41,753 nt of DNA from Phycisphaerae bacterium (GTDB lineage Bacteria; Planctomycetota; Phycisphaerae; Phycisphaerales; UBA1924), in the NCBI GenBank assembly GCA_030432255.1, contig JAUIHS010000031.1, positions 1 to 41,753 of the forward strand. Direction: 5' to 3'. Made by a program: the position numbers and the translations under genes. Under the pieces are notes generated by a model that was not told where the DNA came from, searched no databases, and saw nothing but the letters and a program-made list of their open reading frames with translations. Below, piece after piece: positions 16,183 through 24,348 of this stretch (positions are counted from its first letter, which is position 1; the number at the start of each line of letters is the position of its first letter).

Positions 16183-16256
16183 AGGGAATGACTTCTCTCA
16201 TCAGCCACGGTCAGGGCGCATCCCTCCTCCTCCGGCGCCCCGCCGTGGTTTTCTTT
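16183..16256 (+). ncRNA. predicted small RNA ending in an intrinsic terminator
   Basis: A short transcript is implied by the promoter at 16148-16176 and a strong terminator. In the terminator CCACGG (16205-16210) pairs with CCGTGG (16243-16248) and GGGCGC (16214-16219) pairs with GCGCCC (16235-16240), followed by TTTTCTTT. There is no + strand gene that this terminator could serve. The RNA would be about 70-75 nt. I do not recognise a known family. Confidence 0.45.
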
Positions 16257-16257
16257 C

Positions 16258-16345
16258 CAGGGAAGAGGGAAGAGTGTCAAGGGATCAGTGGAATCAGGAT
16301 CCTCATCCCTCGCCCCTCGTCACTCATCCCTTCCCGATTCACCAC
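16258..16345. repeat. G-rich/C-rich simple-sequence shell at the hflX 3' end
   Basis: A G-rich part (GGGAAGAGGGAAGAGTG) is followed by a C-rich part (CACTCATCCCTTCCCGATTC), imperfect complements of each other. The C-rich part abuts the hflX stop. It resembles the shells of the composite elements but has no GAGCTTCCGCTC core. Confidence 0.55.
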
Positions 16346-17718
16346 TTCCCCACCTCCGAACACGACTCGCCTTCGATGCGCAGTTGCGCACCGGCGGCCC
16401 GCAACTGTTGAATCTGGCGACTGCCGATCTGAGTCGTGATCGTCACGCAGCCATCGCCATACTCGCGATCGCTCACTTCCGTGCGCTTCTCGATCATGTC
16501 GATGGCCTTCGCATCCGAGAGCGGCAGCGTCAGGCGCAGTTCGCGCACCTCACCGCGCGAGCGATCACGCACCAGCGCATGCAGTTCGTCGTGACCGATG
16601 CCGTCCTCGCGCAGGGCGCAGAATGGCACGGAACCCGGCGCTTCACGCTCCCACATGAGCAACGGTGCGTTGTCCAGCAGCTTGTCCGCCTTGTTCAGCA
16701 GCACCACCACCTCCGGCTCCTCGAAGGGCGGTGCGTCCTTCGGCTGACGCTTCCGCACATCCTCGAAGATCTCGTGCAAGGTGCCAACCACCGTGTCGTA
16801 GTGCAGCTTCGCGGCCGGATCCGAGACGTCCAGCACGATCAGCAGCAGGTCGGCGTGCGTCGCCTCCTCCAGCGTTGCCTTGAACGATGCGATCAGGTTG
16901 TGCGGAAGATCACGTACAAATCCGACCGTATCCGACAGCATCACGGTCACGCCCCGCCCGAGATTCCACTCGCGCGTGCGCGTCATGAGCGTCGCGAACA
17001 ACTGGTCATTCGCGTGCGCTCCTCCGGTCGTCAGCGTGTTGAAGAGCGTCGACTTCCCGGCGTTGGTGTAGCCCACCAGCCCCACCGTGAAGTGGTCGAC
17101 GTTCCGTGCATACACCTCGCGCGTCTTGCGCGCCTGGATCTCCTCCAGTTCCCGACGCAACTGCGTGCGCCGTGTCTGCACGAGCCGGCGGTCAATCTCG
17201 AGCTGCTGCTCACCGGGGCCGCGCGTCCCCACGCCGCCGATACCACCCGACCCGACAATGCGCTCCAGGTGAGACCACATGGCACGCAGGCGGGGATACG
17301 TGTACTCCAGCTGCGCCAGCTCGACCTGCAACTTCGCCTGGTGCGTCGTCGCACGGTTCGCAAAGATGTCGAGGATCAACTCGGAACGGTCCAGCACCTT
17401 GCGCTCCACGACCTGCTCGATGTTCGCAATCTGCTTCGGCGACAACTCGTGATCAAAGATCACCAGCCCCGCGTCCACTTCGTCGCACATCGCCTTCAGC
17501 TCGATGAGCTTGCCCCGGCCCATGTAGGTGCCCGCTTCCGGCTTCTGCTTGCGCTGGATCATCTCGCCCACCGGCGAGGCGCCCGCCGTCTCTGAGAGGG
17601 CACGCAGCTCACCAAGCGGATCACGCTCATCGAAGCGGCTGCCCGGCAGGTGGACCGCCGCGAGCACGGCGCGCTCCCGCTGAATCTTGATGTCCGTACG
17701 TTCTTTGGGTTGTGACAT
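16339..17718 (-). CDS. hflX: ribosome-associated GTPase HflX
   Basis: A 459-residue protein. The N-terminal HflX domain has GTYMGRGKLIELK and VIFDHELSPKQIANIEQ, followed by the family linker GSGGIGGVGTRGPGEQQLE and a coiled coil. The G domain shows GYTNAGKST (G1), DTVGFVRDLPHNLI (G3) and NKADK (G4). HflX splits or rescues stalled 70S ribosomes, often after heat or antibiotic stress. The last residues (EGESCSEVGKW) are encoded at the edge of simple sequence. The start at 17718 follows no strong ribosome site. It is a single-gene unit on this strand. Confidence 0.95.
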   Translation of the reverse strand: MSQPKERTDIKIQRERAVLAAVHLPGSRFDERDPLGELRALSETAGASPVGEMIQRKQKPEAGTYMGRGKLIELKAMCDEVDAGLVIFDHELSPKQIANIEQVVERKVLDRSELILDIFANRATTHQAKLQVELAQLEYTYPRLRAMWSHLERIVGSGGIGGVGTRGPGEQQLEIDRRLVQTRRTQLRRELEEIQARKTREVYARNVDHFTVGLVGYTNAGKSTLFNTLTTGGAHANDQLFATLMTRTREWNLGRGVTVMLSDTVGFVRDLPHNLIASFKATLEEATHADLLLIVLDVSDPAAKLHYDTVVGTLHEIFEDVRKRQPKDAPPFEEPEVVVLLNKADKLLDNAPLLMWEREAPGSVPFCALREDGIGHDELHALVRDRSRGEVRELRLTLPLSDAKAIDMIEKRTEVSDREYGDGCVTITTQIGSRQIQQLRAAGAQLRIEGESCSEVGKW

Positions 17719-18153
17719 GATGTGAAAGACCCTTGAAGTGCCTGAGAAGTGAGCCGGGGCGAGTCACACCGCCAGCCCGGATGTACATCGTCGCAACGGC
17801 ATCAGATCGCCGCCACAACAGGTTCACAATGGAAAGGGGGAAGGACGAAACAGCCGCCTCGGGGGGTCCGGAGAGGACCGGGAACCAGGATCCGCCGCCG
17901 CACTCATGAGGCGGACGACACACGCAGCACGCGTATCACGAGGCTGCATTCCCAGCTTTTCATGCCCTCAGGCGTCTTCAGCGATACCGGATCATGGGTC
18001 TGACCATCCTTCTCGGGGATCCGTTCAACCGGATCGACAGTCGTACGGTACACCGGAGAGTGCCCCCGGGCAACCCTGTTCCCCCACCGGCCTTCGCGCC
18101 GATACCATGCTCTGTCCCCTTCCCCCACTCGGTTCCACCTGGGAGGTCCAAAC
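17719..18153. other. intergenic region between divergent hflX and the S41 protease gene
   Basis: It carries the promoters of both flanking genes. A TACCAT box near 18104-18109 could serve the protease, and a GGGAGG site lies just before its GTG start. Short open frames in the region lack ribosome sites and family-like sequence. I see no RNA gene. Confidence 0.5.
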
Positions 18154-19902
18154 GTGCGCCATCGCAACTTCCTCGCGTCCGGTCTGCTCCTCATCGTCAT
18201 CGCAATCCTCGGCTTCCGCCTCCCGACGGCCGCCGCGGAACGCATCGACCTCTACCAGACCATGGACCCCCTCACCGACATCCTCTTCTTCATCGACAAG
18301 AAGTTCTACAAGGAAGTCGACCTCGAGGAAATGAGACTCGGTGCCATCGACGGCATGATCGATGCCCTCGACGATCCCTACACCGAGTACATCCCCCCCG
18401 CGGACCTCGATGACTTCAACAAGGCCATTCGCGGCGAGTTCGTCGGCATCGGCGCCCAGGTCCGCATGGACAACACCGGGTGGCTCCTCATCGTCACACC
18501 CCTCGAAGACTCCCCCGCTTACAAGGCCGGTATCGAAACCGATGACTACATCGTCGCCGTCGATGGCACATCCACCTGGCAGCGCGATGTCAATGACATC
18601 ATCGAAAACCTCACCGGCGAACCCGACACCAACGTGCGCGTCACCGTCGAACGAAAGGGCACGAAGGATGATCGCCCCCGCGGCTGGCTTGAGCCCACCG
18701 TCGCCGGCGAACTCGGCGACGCTCCCGGCCCCGAACCCGGCACCATCCGTTTCGACCTTGAGATCATCCGCCAGCGCATCCAGACGCCCACCGTCAAGGG
18801 CATCCATCGCGTCGGCGGCGAGAAGTGGAGTTACTGGATCGACCCCGATGCGCGCATCGGATACGTCCGCGTCTCGCAGTTCACCGAAAGCACGCCCGCC
18901 GAACTCGAAGCCGCCTGCCGCGAACTTGTCGACGGTGGCGTCAAGGGCATGATCCTCGACCTGCGCTTCAACGGCGGCGGATCCCTCAGCGCAGCGATCC
19001 GCATGGCCGATCTCTTCCTTCCCGGTGGCGTCATCGTCAAGACGCAGGGGCGCACGACCGGAGAAGAGGAAGTGACACGCGCCGCGGCCCCGGGCACACT
19101 GCCTGACTTCCCGCTGGTCGTCGTCGTGAACCAGTCCAGCGCCTCCGCCAGTGAAGTTGTCTCCGGCGCGCTCGTGGACAACAACCGCGCCATCATTCTC
19201 GGCGAACGCACCTTCGGAAAGGGCATCGTGCAGACCCTCTACCCGCTCCCCAGCGGCCAGGGTCACCTCAAGATCACCGAGCAGTACTACTACCTCCCGA
19301 GCGGACGCTGCATCCAGCGCTCCGATGAATCCACCGAATGGGGCGTCGATCCCTCCGACGGTTTCTACGTGGCCATGACCGACGATGAAGTCCGTCGCAT
19401 GCTGCGCCTCCGCCGCGAAGAGGACATCATCCGCAACGGTGTCGACGAAGCAGACGAAGCCCAGTGGGCCGACCCGGCATGGATCGATGAGCACCTCGGT
19501 GACCCGCAACTCTCCTCCGCCATTAAGGCCATCAAGCTCAAGCTCTCCGATGGTGACTGGATGCCCACCGGCACCGAGATGCCCGATGGCAAACTCCAAC
19601 TCGTCGCACTCCAGCAGGAAGAGGAACGCCGCGAGATCCTGATCCGTGAACTCATCCGCTCCGAGAAGCGCATCGCGACGCTCTCCAGCGTCGCCGCCGA
19701 AACCGATGAAGACCCGCTCGACATCATCCCCGGCGACGATGACCTCACCGGCGGTGAACTCGTCATCACCGATGCCGAAGGCCGACGGATCGTCGCACTC
19801 CGCATCACCGATGCCGATCTCGAACGCTGGCTCTTCGATGCACCCCTTGAGGCCATCAGCACCGACACGGGAGCGACAGAACCCGAGACCGTCCAGGAAT
19901 GA
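18154..19902 (+). CDS. S41 family C-terminal processing protease
   Basis: A 582-residue secreted or periplasmic serine protease. The signal sequence covers residues about 1-29. Then come the CtpA N-terminal helical part (DPYTEYIPPADLDDF), a PDZ domain (about residues 100-165: GIGAQVRMDNTGWLLIVTPL...DYIVAVDG) and the peptidase domain. The SASASE box (about residue 330) holds the nucleophile Ser, and GERTFGKGIVQ (about 350-360) the catalytic Lys. A C-terminal acidic extension of about 150 residues is unusual. The start is GTG with GGGAGG seven bases upstream. Its stop overlaps the tsaD start by four bases (ATGA). Confidence 0.93.
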   Translation: MRHRNFLASGLLLIVIAILGFRLPTAAAERIDLYQTMDPLTDILFFIDKKFYKEVDLEEMRLGAIDGMIDALDDPYTEYIPPADLDDFNKAIRGEFVGIGAQVRMDNTGWLLIVTPLEDSPAYKAGIETDDYIVAVDGTSTWQRDVNDIIENLTGEPDTNVRVTVERKGTKDDRPRGWLEPTVAGELGDAPGPEPGTIRFDLEIIRQRIQTPTVKGIHRVGGEKWSYWIDPDARIGYVRVSQFTESTPAELEAACRELVDGGVKGMILDLRFNGGGSLSAAIRMADLFLPGGVIVKTQGRTTGEEEVTRAAAPGTLPDFPLVVVVNQSSASASEVVSGALVDNNRAIILGERTFGKGIVQTLYPLPSGQGHLKITEQYYYLPSGRCIQRSDESTEWGVDPSDGFYVAMTDDEVRRMLRLRREEDIIRNGVDEADEAQWADPAWIDEHLGDPQLSSAIKAIKLKLSDGDWMPTGTEMPDGKLQLVALQQEEERREILIRELIRSEKRIATLSSVAAETDEDPLDIIPGDDDLTGGELVITDAEGRRIVALRITDADLERWLFDAPLEAISTDTGATEPETVQE

Positions 19903-20969
19903 CCACCCGCATCCTCGGTATCGAATCGAGTTGCGATGAGACGGCCGCCGCCGTCGTCGAAGACGGCTGGCGCGTGCGCTCCAATGCCATCGCATCGCAG
20001 CACGACCTGCATGCCGAGTACGGCGGCGTCGTCCCCGAGATCGCCAGCCGCGCACACGTCGAACGCATCATCCCCGTCCTGCGCCACGCGCTCGCCGATG
20101 CCGAATGCAACCTCGATGACATCGATGCCGTCGCCGTCGGGCACCGACCCGGACTCATCGGCGCCCTCATCGTCGGCGTCGCGGCCGCCAAGGCGCTCGC
20201 CTTCACCCTCAACCGCCCCGTCATCGGCGTCGATCACGTCCACGCCCACCTCTACGCCGGACTCCTCGATCGCGACCCCGCTTCGGAGTCCATCGACGCT
20301 CTCTTCCCCGCCCTCGGTCTCGTAGTCAGCGGCGGTCACACGGCCATGTACCGCTGCGATGCGCCCCTCGAAGTGCGGCGACTCGGCAGCACCATCGACG
20401 ACGCCGTCGGCGAAGCCTACGACAAGGCCGCCATGATGCTCGGACTCCCCCACCCCGGCGGCCCCCGCATCGACAGGCTCGCGCAACAGGGCGACCCGAA
20501 GGCACACGACTTTCCCGTCAGCCGACTCGATCGCGACTCCCTCGACTTCTCCTTCTCCGGCCTCAAGACCTCCGTCCTCTACACCATCCGCGGCAAGCCC
20601 ACCCGCACCAACAACATCACCACCTTCGAACGCGATCACGACGACCTCGATGAACCGCAGAAGGCGGATATCGCCGCGAGCTTCCAGCGCGCCGCCACCC
20701 GCGCCGTCACACTCAAGATGAAGCGCGCTCTCGACACCATGCCCGACGCGAAGTCCATCCTCATCGGCGGCGGCGTCAGTGCCAATTCCGCCATTCGGGC
20801 AGCGATCGTCACACTCGGGCAGAATCGCGGTCTCGAAGTGCGCCTCCCGCGCATGGATCTGTGCATGGACAACGCCGCCATGCTCGCCGGACTCGCGCAC
20901 CATCGCCTCGTGAACGACGATGTCGATGACCTCTCGCTCGCTGCCTCACCCATGTCGGCCATCACATGA
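19899..20969 (+). CDS. tsaD: tRNA N6-adenosine threonylcarbamoyltransferase
   Basis: A 356-residue ASKHA-fold enzyme that transfers threonylcarbamoyl to A37 of tRNAs reading ANN codons. Signatures are ILGIESSCDETAAAVV at the N-terminus, EIASRAHVERIIP, GLIGALIVGV, VDHVHAHLYAG (metal-binding histidines), VVSGGHTAMY, DDAVGEAYDKAA and HPGGPRIDRLA. GGGVSANSAIR near the end completes the nucleotide site. It overlaps both neighbours by four bases, so the three-gene operon is translationally coupled. The partners TsaB, TsaC and TsaE are not in the window. Confidence 0.97.
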   Translation: MTTRILGIESSCDETAAAVVEDGWRVRSNAIASQHDLHAEYGGVVPEIASRAHVERIIPVLRHALADAECNLDDIDAVAVGHRPGLIGALIVGVAAAKALAFTLNRPVIGVDHVHAHLYAGLLDRDPASESIDALFPALGLVVSGGHTAMYRCDAPLEVRRLGSTIDDAVGEAYDKAAMMLGLPHPGGPRIDRLAQQGDPKAHDFPVSRLDRDSLDFSFSGLKTSVLYTIRGKPTRTNNITTFERDHDDLDEPQKADIAASFQRAATRAVTLKMKRALDTMPDAKSILIGGGVSANSAIRAAIVTLGQNRGLEVRLPRMDLCMDNAAMLAGLAHHRLVNDDVDDLSLAASPMSAIT

Positions 20970-21598
20970 AGCCGACCAGAGCAGACGAGCCGAAGCCGAC
21001 ATACGATCATCCCGCCGCGTGGAGCGAAGACAGACTCCTGCGCGAATGCGACTTCCGGCAGGGTCGCGGCAAGGGCCCCGGCGGTCAGCACCGCAACAAG
21101 GTCGAGACCCTCGTGATGGTCACGCACACGCCCAGCGGCGTCACCGGGCAAGCCGGCGAACGGCGCGTCATGACCGAGAACCGCAAGGTCGCCATCCGAC
21201 GCCTGCGCATCAACCTCGCGCTCGAAATCCGGCGTACGCCAACACACCAGCCATCCGAACTCTGGCAGTCCCGCCGCACTGCGCCAGCTCGCGGCAATCC
21301 GAACCGCAAGGACCCCGATCCGCTCATGCGCGAACTCGGCGTCAAACTCCCCGACCCCGAAGTCTCCCCCACCGGCGGCGGGCGCATCTCATGCAACCCG
21401 AGTCATCCCGACTACCCGGCACTCCTCGCCGAAGCGATCGACCACCTCGCCGCCGCCAACTGGAGCGCCAAGACCGCCGCCCTCCAACTCGGCGTCTCCC
21501 AGAGCCAACTCATCAAGCTGATCGCAAAGGAACAACACGCGCTGGAACACGTGAATCGGGAACGAACCAGCCGCGGCAAACACGCCTATCGGGCATAG
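20966..21598 (+). CDS. GGQ release-factor-like protein with added C-terminal domain
   Basis: A 210-residue protein. Residues about 20-110 form an RF-1 domain with GKGPGGQHRNKVET (GGQ at 39-41), the motif that releases the peptide from peptidyl-tRNA in release factors and ArfB. There is no codon-recognition domain, so it resembles ribosome-rescue hydrolases. Instead of the usual basic ArfB tail there is a helical domain from about residue 145: LLAEAIDHLAAANWSAKTAA, then LQLGVSQSQLIKLI, which looks like a helix-turn-helix. The start overlaps tsaD by four bases. The function is probably ribosome rescue; the role of the C-terminal domain is unknown. Confidence 0.8.
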   Translation: MKPTRADEPKPTYDHPAAWSEDRLLRECDFRQGRGKGPGGQHRNKVETLVMVTHTPSGVTGQAGERRVMTENRKVAIRRLRINLALEIRRTPTHQPSELWQSRRTAPARGNPNRKDPDPLMRELGVKLPDPEVSPTGGGRISCNPSHPDYPALLAEAIDHLAAANWSAKTAALQLGVSQSQLIKLIAKEQHALEHVNRERTSRGKHAYRA

Positions 21599-21610
21599 TC
21601 TGGTTCGGCC

Positions 21611-21640
21611 TTGACCCGAAGCCGTATCGCGCAATAATGG
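21611..21640 (+). promoter_or_regulatory. promoter of the small-protein/retropepsin pair
   Basis: TTGACC (21611-21616) and TAATGG (21635-21640) with 18 bases between them, or ATAATG at 17. The next gene starts 34 bases downstream. Confidence 0.45.
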
Positions 21641-21673
21641 ATTGCATACAGTTCAACCACGGGGGCCCTGATC

Positions 21674-21901
21674 ATGACACTTGAGACCGAGTTACTGGCT
21701 TACCGACGACTTCGACCAACGTTGCTCGACCGCACCGGCGCGTTTGCGCTCGTATCGGGTGACTGCCTGCTGGGCGTGTACGAGACCTATGACGAAGCAC
21801 TGAGTGCCGGGTATCGGAAGGTTGGCCTGCGGCCCTTCCTCGTCAAGCGAATCGCTGTTGGCGAAGACACCTGCTTCATGTGTTGTGACATCGTCGCCTG
21901 A
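21674..21901 (+). CDS. small DUF5678-like protein
   Basis: A 75-residue protein with the pattern LLAYRRLRPTLLDRTGAFAL, then VSGDCLLGVYETYDEALSAG and FLVKRIAVGEDT. This 'hydrophobic strand, G..LLG.Y.T..EAL..G' pattern is the one I know from short DUF5678-type proteins. Such proteins are often encoded immediately before a retropepsin-like protease, exactly as here (21-base gap). No catalytic residues are evident. It is likely the first gene of a two-gene unit with its own promoter. Confidence 0.65.
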   Translation: MTLETELLAYRRLRPTLLDRTGAFALVSGDCLLGVYETYDEALSAGYRKVGLRPFLVKRIAVGEDTCFMCCDIVA

Positions 21902-21922
21902 ACATCTCTTCCGGGAACAACC

Positions 21923-22363
21923 ATGTCAATATGCCGACTCTCGACGTCCCCCAAGGGACCGCTGATCGATGTCATTGTGGGCGTCAGCAGCCACCATGCC
22001 GCTGCGTTGCAAGTTGCAGGTCACGATGTACCAACGCCAGTTCGATTGATCGGCCTCATAGACACCGGAGCCAGCCGTTCAGTGGTTGACCCGACGCTGC
22101 TGGCCCCGTTGCACCTGACCCCATCAGGGCTCATCGAGGTCCGGACACCATCGACTGGAGCCTCAACACACGCCTGTCCTGAGTACGACGTCTCAATCAC
22201 GCTGGCCGCGGGCCTCCAGCCATTCTGGTCGACTTCCGCAATCCCAGTCCTCGAGTCCCACCTCCCCTTCAACGAAGTCAATGCACTCGTCGGTCGGGAC
22301 ATTCTCAGCAGGGGTACCCTGATCTGCGACGGCCCATCAGAGTCACTCATTCTCGGGTTCTGA
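21923..22363 (+). CDS. retropepsin-like aspartic protease
   Basis: A 146-residue single-domain protein with the aspartic-protease motif LIDTGASRSVVDP (DTGAS at 47-51), and near the C-terminus NALVGRDILSRGTLI, the usual hydrophobic-Gly partner segment. As in retroviral proteases, one chain carries one catalytic Asp, so activity would need a dimer. No signal peptide or membrane helix is seen, so it is predicted to be cytoplasmic. The substrate is unknown. It follows the DUF5678-like gene by 21 bases. Confidence 0.75.
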   Translation: MSICRLSTSPKGPLIDVIVGVSSHHAAALQVAGHDVPTPVRLIGLIDTGASRSVVDPTLLAPLHLTPSGLIEVRTPSTGASTHACPEYDVSITLAAGLQPFWSTSAIPVLESHLPFNEVNALVGRDILSRGTLICDGPSESLILGF

Positions 22364-22364
22364 G

Positions 22365-22724
22365 TCAGACAAACAGCGCTTTGACGCCGATGGCAAGGAC
22401 GAAGATCAGAACCAGTCCGACCATTGTTGCTCGATCCCAACGTGCGCCAATGGCGGCAGCACGAACCTGCGCCGGATCCTCTGAAGCCAGCGCCGTGCGC
22501 ATCTGGGCGCACCGGTAACGAAGCCCGAGATACAGACCGCTCAGCACGACCAATACGAAAAACGCGACCCCAAGGCTGCTGCGAAGACTGTCGCCCCCCA
22601 CCCAACTCGACACGCCCATCGCCGCGGCGACCAGCACACCCGCCGGCCATGCTCGAATCAGCCCATCGAGATGACGAACCTGCTTCTCAGCCACCACCCT
22701 GTCACGCCCATCGTCCATACACAC
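22365..22724 (-). CDS. small membrane protein of unknown function
   Basis: A 119-residue protein. A charged N-terminus precedes two closely spaced membrane helices (AGVLVAAAMGVSSWV and LGVAFFVLVVLSGLYLGL). A charged helix follows (MRTALASEDPAQVRAAAIG), then a third membrane helix at the C-terminus (MVGLVLIFVLAIGVKALF). Nothing identifies a family. It converges on the retropepsin gene with one base between the stops. The start could be 22724 or 22718. Confidence 0.55.
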   Translation of the reverse strand: MCMDDGRDRVVAEKQVRHLDGLIRAWPAGVLVAAAMGVSSWVGGDSLRSSLGVAFFVLVVLSGLYLGLRYRCAQMRTALASEDPAQVRAAAIGARWDRATMVGLVLIFVLAIGVKALFV

Positions 22725-22780
22725 ATCCTACCTCCCCCAACACCTGAAACCCAACAACAGACCCCTCGCGCCAGCGGCGC

Positions 22781-22819
22781 ACAAAAGCACCAGGATCGCC
22801 TCGGAACGATCCTGGTGCT
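22781..22819 (-). terminator. intrinsic terminator, minus strand
   Basis: AGCACCAGGATCG (22786-22798) and CGATCCTGGTGCT (22807-22819) are perfect 13-bp arms, followed on the minus strand by TTTTG. It ends the transcript of the PEP-CTERM-like gene at 22901-24115. Confidence 0.85.
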
Positions 22820-22900
22820 GCTTCACCTCCGGAATTCAACGCCCTCGGAATCATGCCACAGGGAATCCCTCCCAGGCCCCTGTGACATGGCACAGGTCAT

Positions 22901-24115
22901 TCACGCATGCTCACAGCACTGCACACGCCGACGCCGAACGACGCAGCCGAGGCAGGCGAGCGCCGTCAACGTCGCGGCACCGGGCGTCGGCACGGCCCGC
23001 AGTGTCACGGACGACATCGGGCTGCCCGAGTGATACCGCACACGGAAGTCGTACCCATCCACGTTCACGATCGACCCATCCGACATCCCCGCGAACGCGC
23101 CGGACATCGTCGAACTCCGGAAGACCGTGAAACGGTCGCCGGGGACGGGAACATACCCATCCGTGAAGTTCACATCGAGAGCGCCCTCGATCTGCGAATG
23201 GCCGAAGATCCGCAGGCTGTCGTACGAGGCCACGTCCGTTCCGGCGATGCCCAGTTGCAGCGTGCCGTCACCATGCATGAAGAAGAGGTTCTCGATGTCG
23301 TAGTCCGCCTTGCGCCGGTCACCGGTGGCCGACTCGGTCAGCAGCAGACCCTTGACCGTCACGTTCCCCGCCTTGACCGAGATGCGCCTGGTGTTGCCGA
23401 GCACCTGGTCCTTGCCTGCCTTCAGGACACTGCCATCGTCGACCAGGATGTCCTTCCCCTTCGCATTGAGCCTGGCGTTCTTGTCGAGAATGACATTGCC
23501 CTTGCCCGTGACCAGCCCCGGTGAAACCTGGCCGATCAGGATGTTGCCGGTGCTGCGCCAGATGGCGCCTTCACGCAGTCGCACGTTGCCGGTCTGCTGC
23601 GCGGCCGCGGCGGGACCGATGATGGTCGTACTCGTCTCCAGCGCGGAGCGTGCGCGTCCGACGGCCGGGTTGCGGTGCACATCGATGTCCGACCAGTTCG
23701 TCAGCGTGCCATTGACCTTGAGCCGTGCGGCGTCCAGTTCGAGGGGCGCCTGGATGTTGACGTTGCCATTGGCTGCCACGGTGCCATCCTTGAGCGTCAG
23801 GTCTGCGGCGCCGCTGTTCACCAGCGACGTGGCGCCCGTCAGTTGCAGTTTCTTGCCGTTGAGGTCCATCGTCAGTTTGCCGAAGTTGTCCATCCGACTG
23901 ATCGACTCGCGCCCCGTCAGGCGGACGGTGTACGCCAACAGGAAACCGGCGGGGAACGCGGCGTTGTCCGTCAGACCGGGCACGCCACCTTCCCACTTCG
24001 CCGCATCCCTCCAGTCCCCGTTCGCGGTGTTCTTCCACTCTTTCAACGCCCCGGCAGCGCCCGAGGCACTTGCCAGCAGGACACAGACAGACAGACCGAT
24101 CGCGCACTTCTCCAT
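22901..24115 (-). CDS. secreted beta-rich protein with PEP-CTERM-like tail
   Basis: A 404-residue protein. The signal peptide (EKCAIGLSVCVLLASASGAAG) is followed by a motif seen in autotransporter-like planctomycete proteins: WKNTANGDWRDAAKWEGGVP, then GLTDNAAF. The middle is a long series of short strands ending in Gly, Asn or Asp (LTLKDGTVAANGNVNIQAPL...), probably a beta-helix. The C-terminus is TPGAATLTALACLGCVVRRRR plus eight residues: a Pro-rich cue, a hydrophobic helix and an Arg cluster, which mark a sorting tail. AGGAGAATAGTC precedes the start at 24115. The longer frame to 24193 lacks this. Confidence 0.75.
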   Translation of the reverse strand: MEKCAIGLSVCVLLASASGAAGALKEWKNTANGDWRDAAKWEGGVPGLTDNAAFPAGFLLAYTVRLTGRESISRMDNFGKLTMDLNGKKLQLTGATSLVNSGAADLTLKDGTVAANGNVNIQAPLELDAARLKVNGTLTNWSDIDVHRNPAVGRARSALETSTTIIGPAAAAQQTGNVRLREGAIWRSTGNILIGQVSPGLVTGKGNVILDKNARLNAKGKDILVDDGSVLKAGKDQVLGNTRRISVKAGNVTVKGLLLTESATGDRRKADYDIENLFFMHGDGTLQLGIAGTDVASYDSLRIFGHSQIEGALDVNFTDGYVPVPGDRFTVFRSSTMSGAFAGMSDGSIVNVDGYDFRVRYHSGSPMSSVTLRAVPTPGAATLTALACLGCVVRRRRVQCCEHA

Positions 24116-24272
24116 GACTATTCTCCTGAGTCGATTTGTCCCCACCCATGCTTCCATCCGGCGTCGTACTTTCACGCACCGGCCAGTAGACAAGGCGACA
24201 TCAGCGCAGCAGACTCACGACGAATGGAAAGATTCGCCCCCCATTCCCCACACCCCCGCTCCTCGCTCCCCG

Positions 24273-24305
24273 AAAACAAAACCACCCCCGCGCGAACGGG
24301 GGTGG
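24273..24305 (-). terminator. intrinsic terminator, minus strand
   Basis: CCACCCCCG and CGGGGGTGG form a 9-bp stem (24282-24290 with 24297-24305), followed on the minus strand by TTTTGTTTTC. It separates the two PEP-CTERM-like genes, so they are independent units. Confidence 0.9.
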
Positions 24306-24348
24306 CTTGTTCAATCAATCACGCCGTGCGGAGCACGACTGTCATCGC

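Noticed and set aside
18025..20055. 676-codon minus-strand frame opposite the S41 protease and tsaD
   Set aside because: It is antisense to two well-recognised genes and crosses their overlap.
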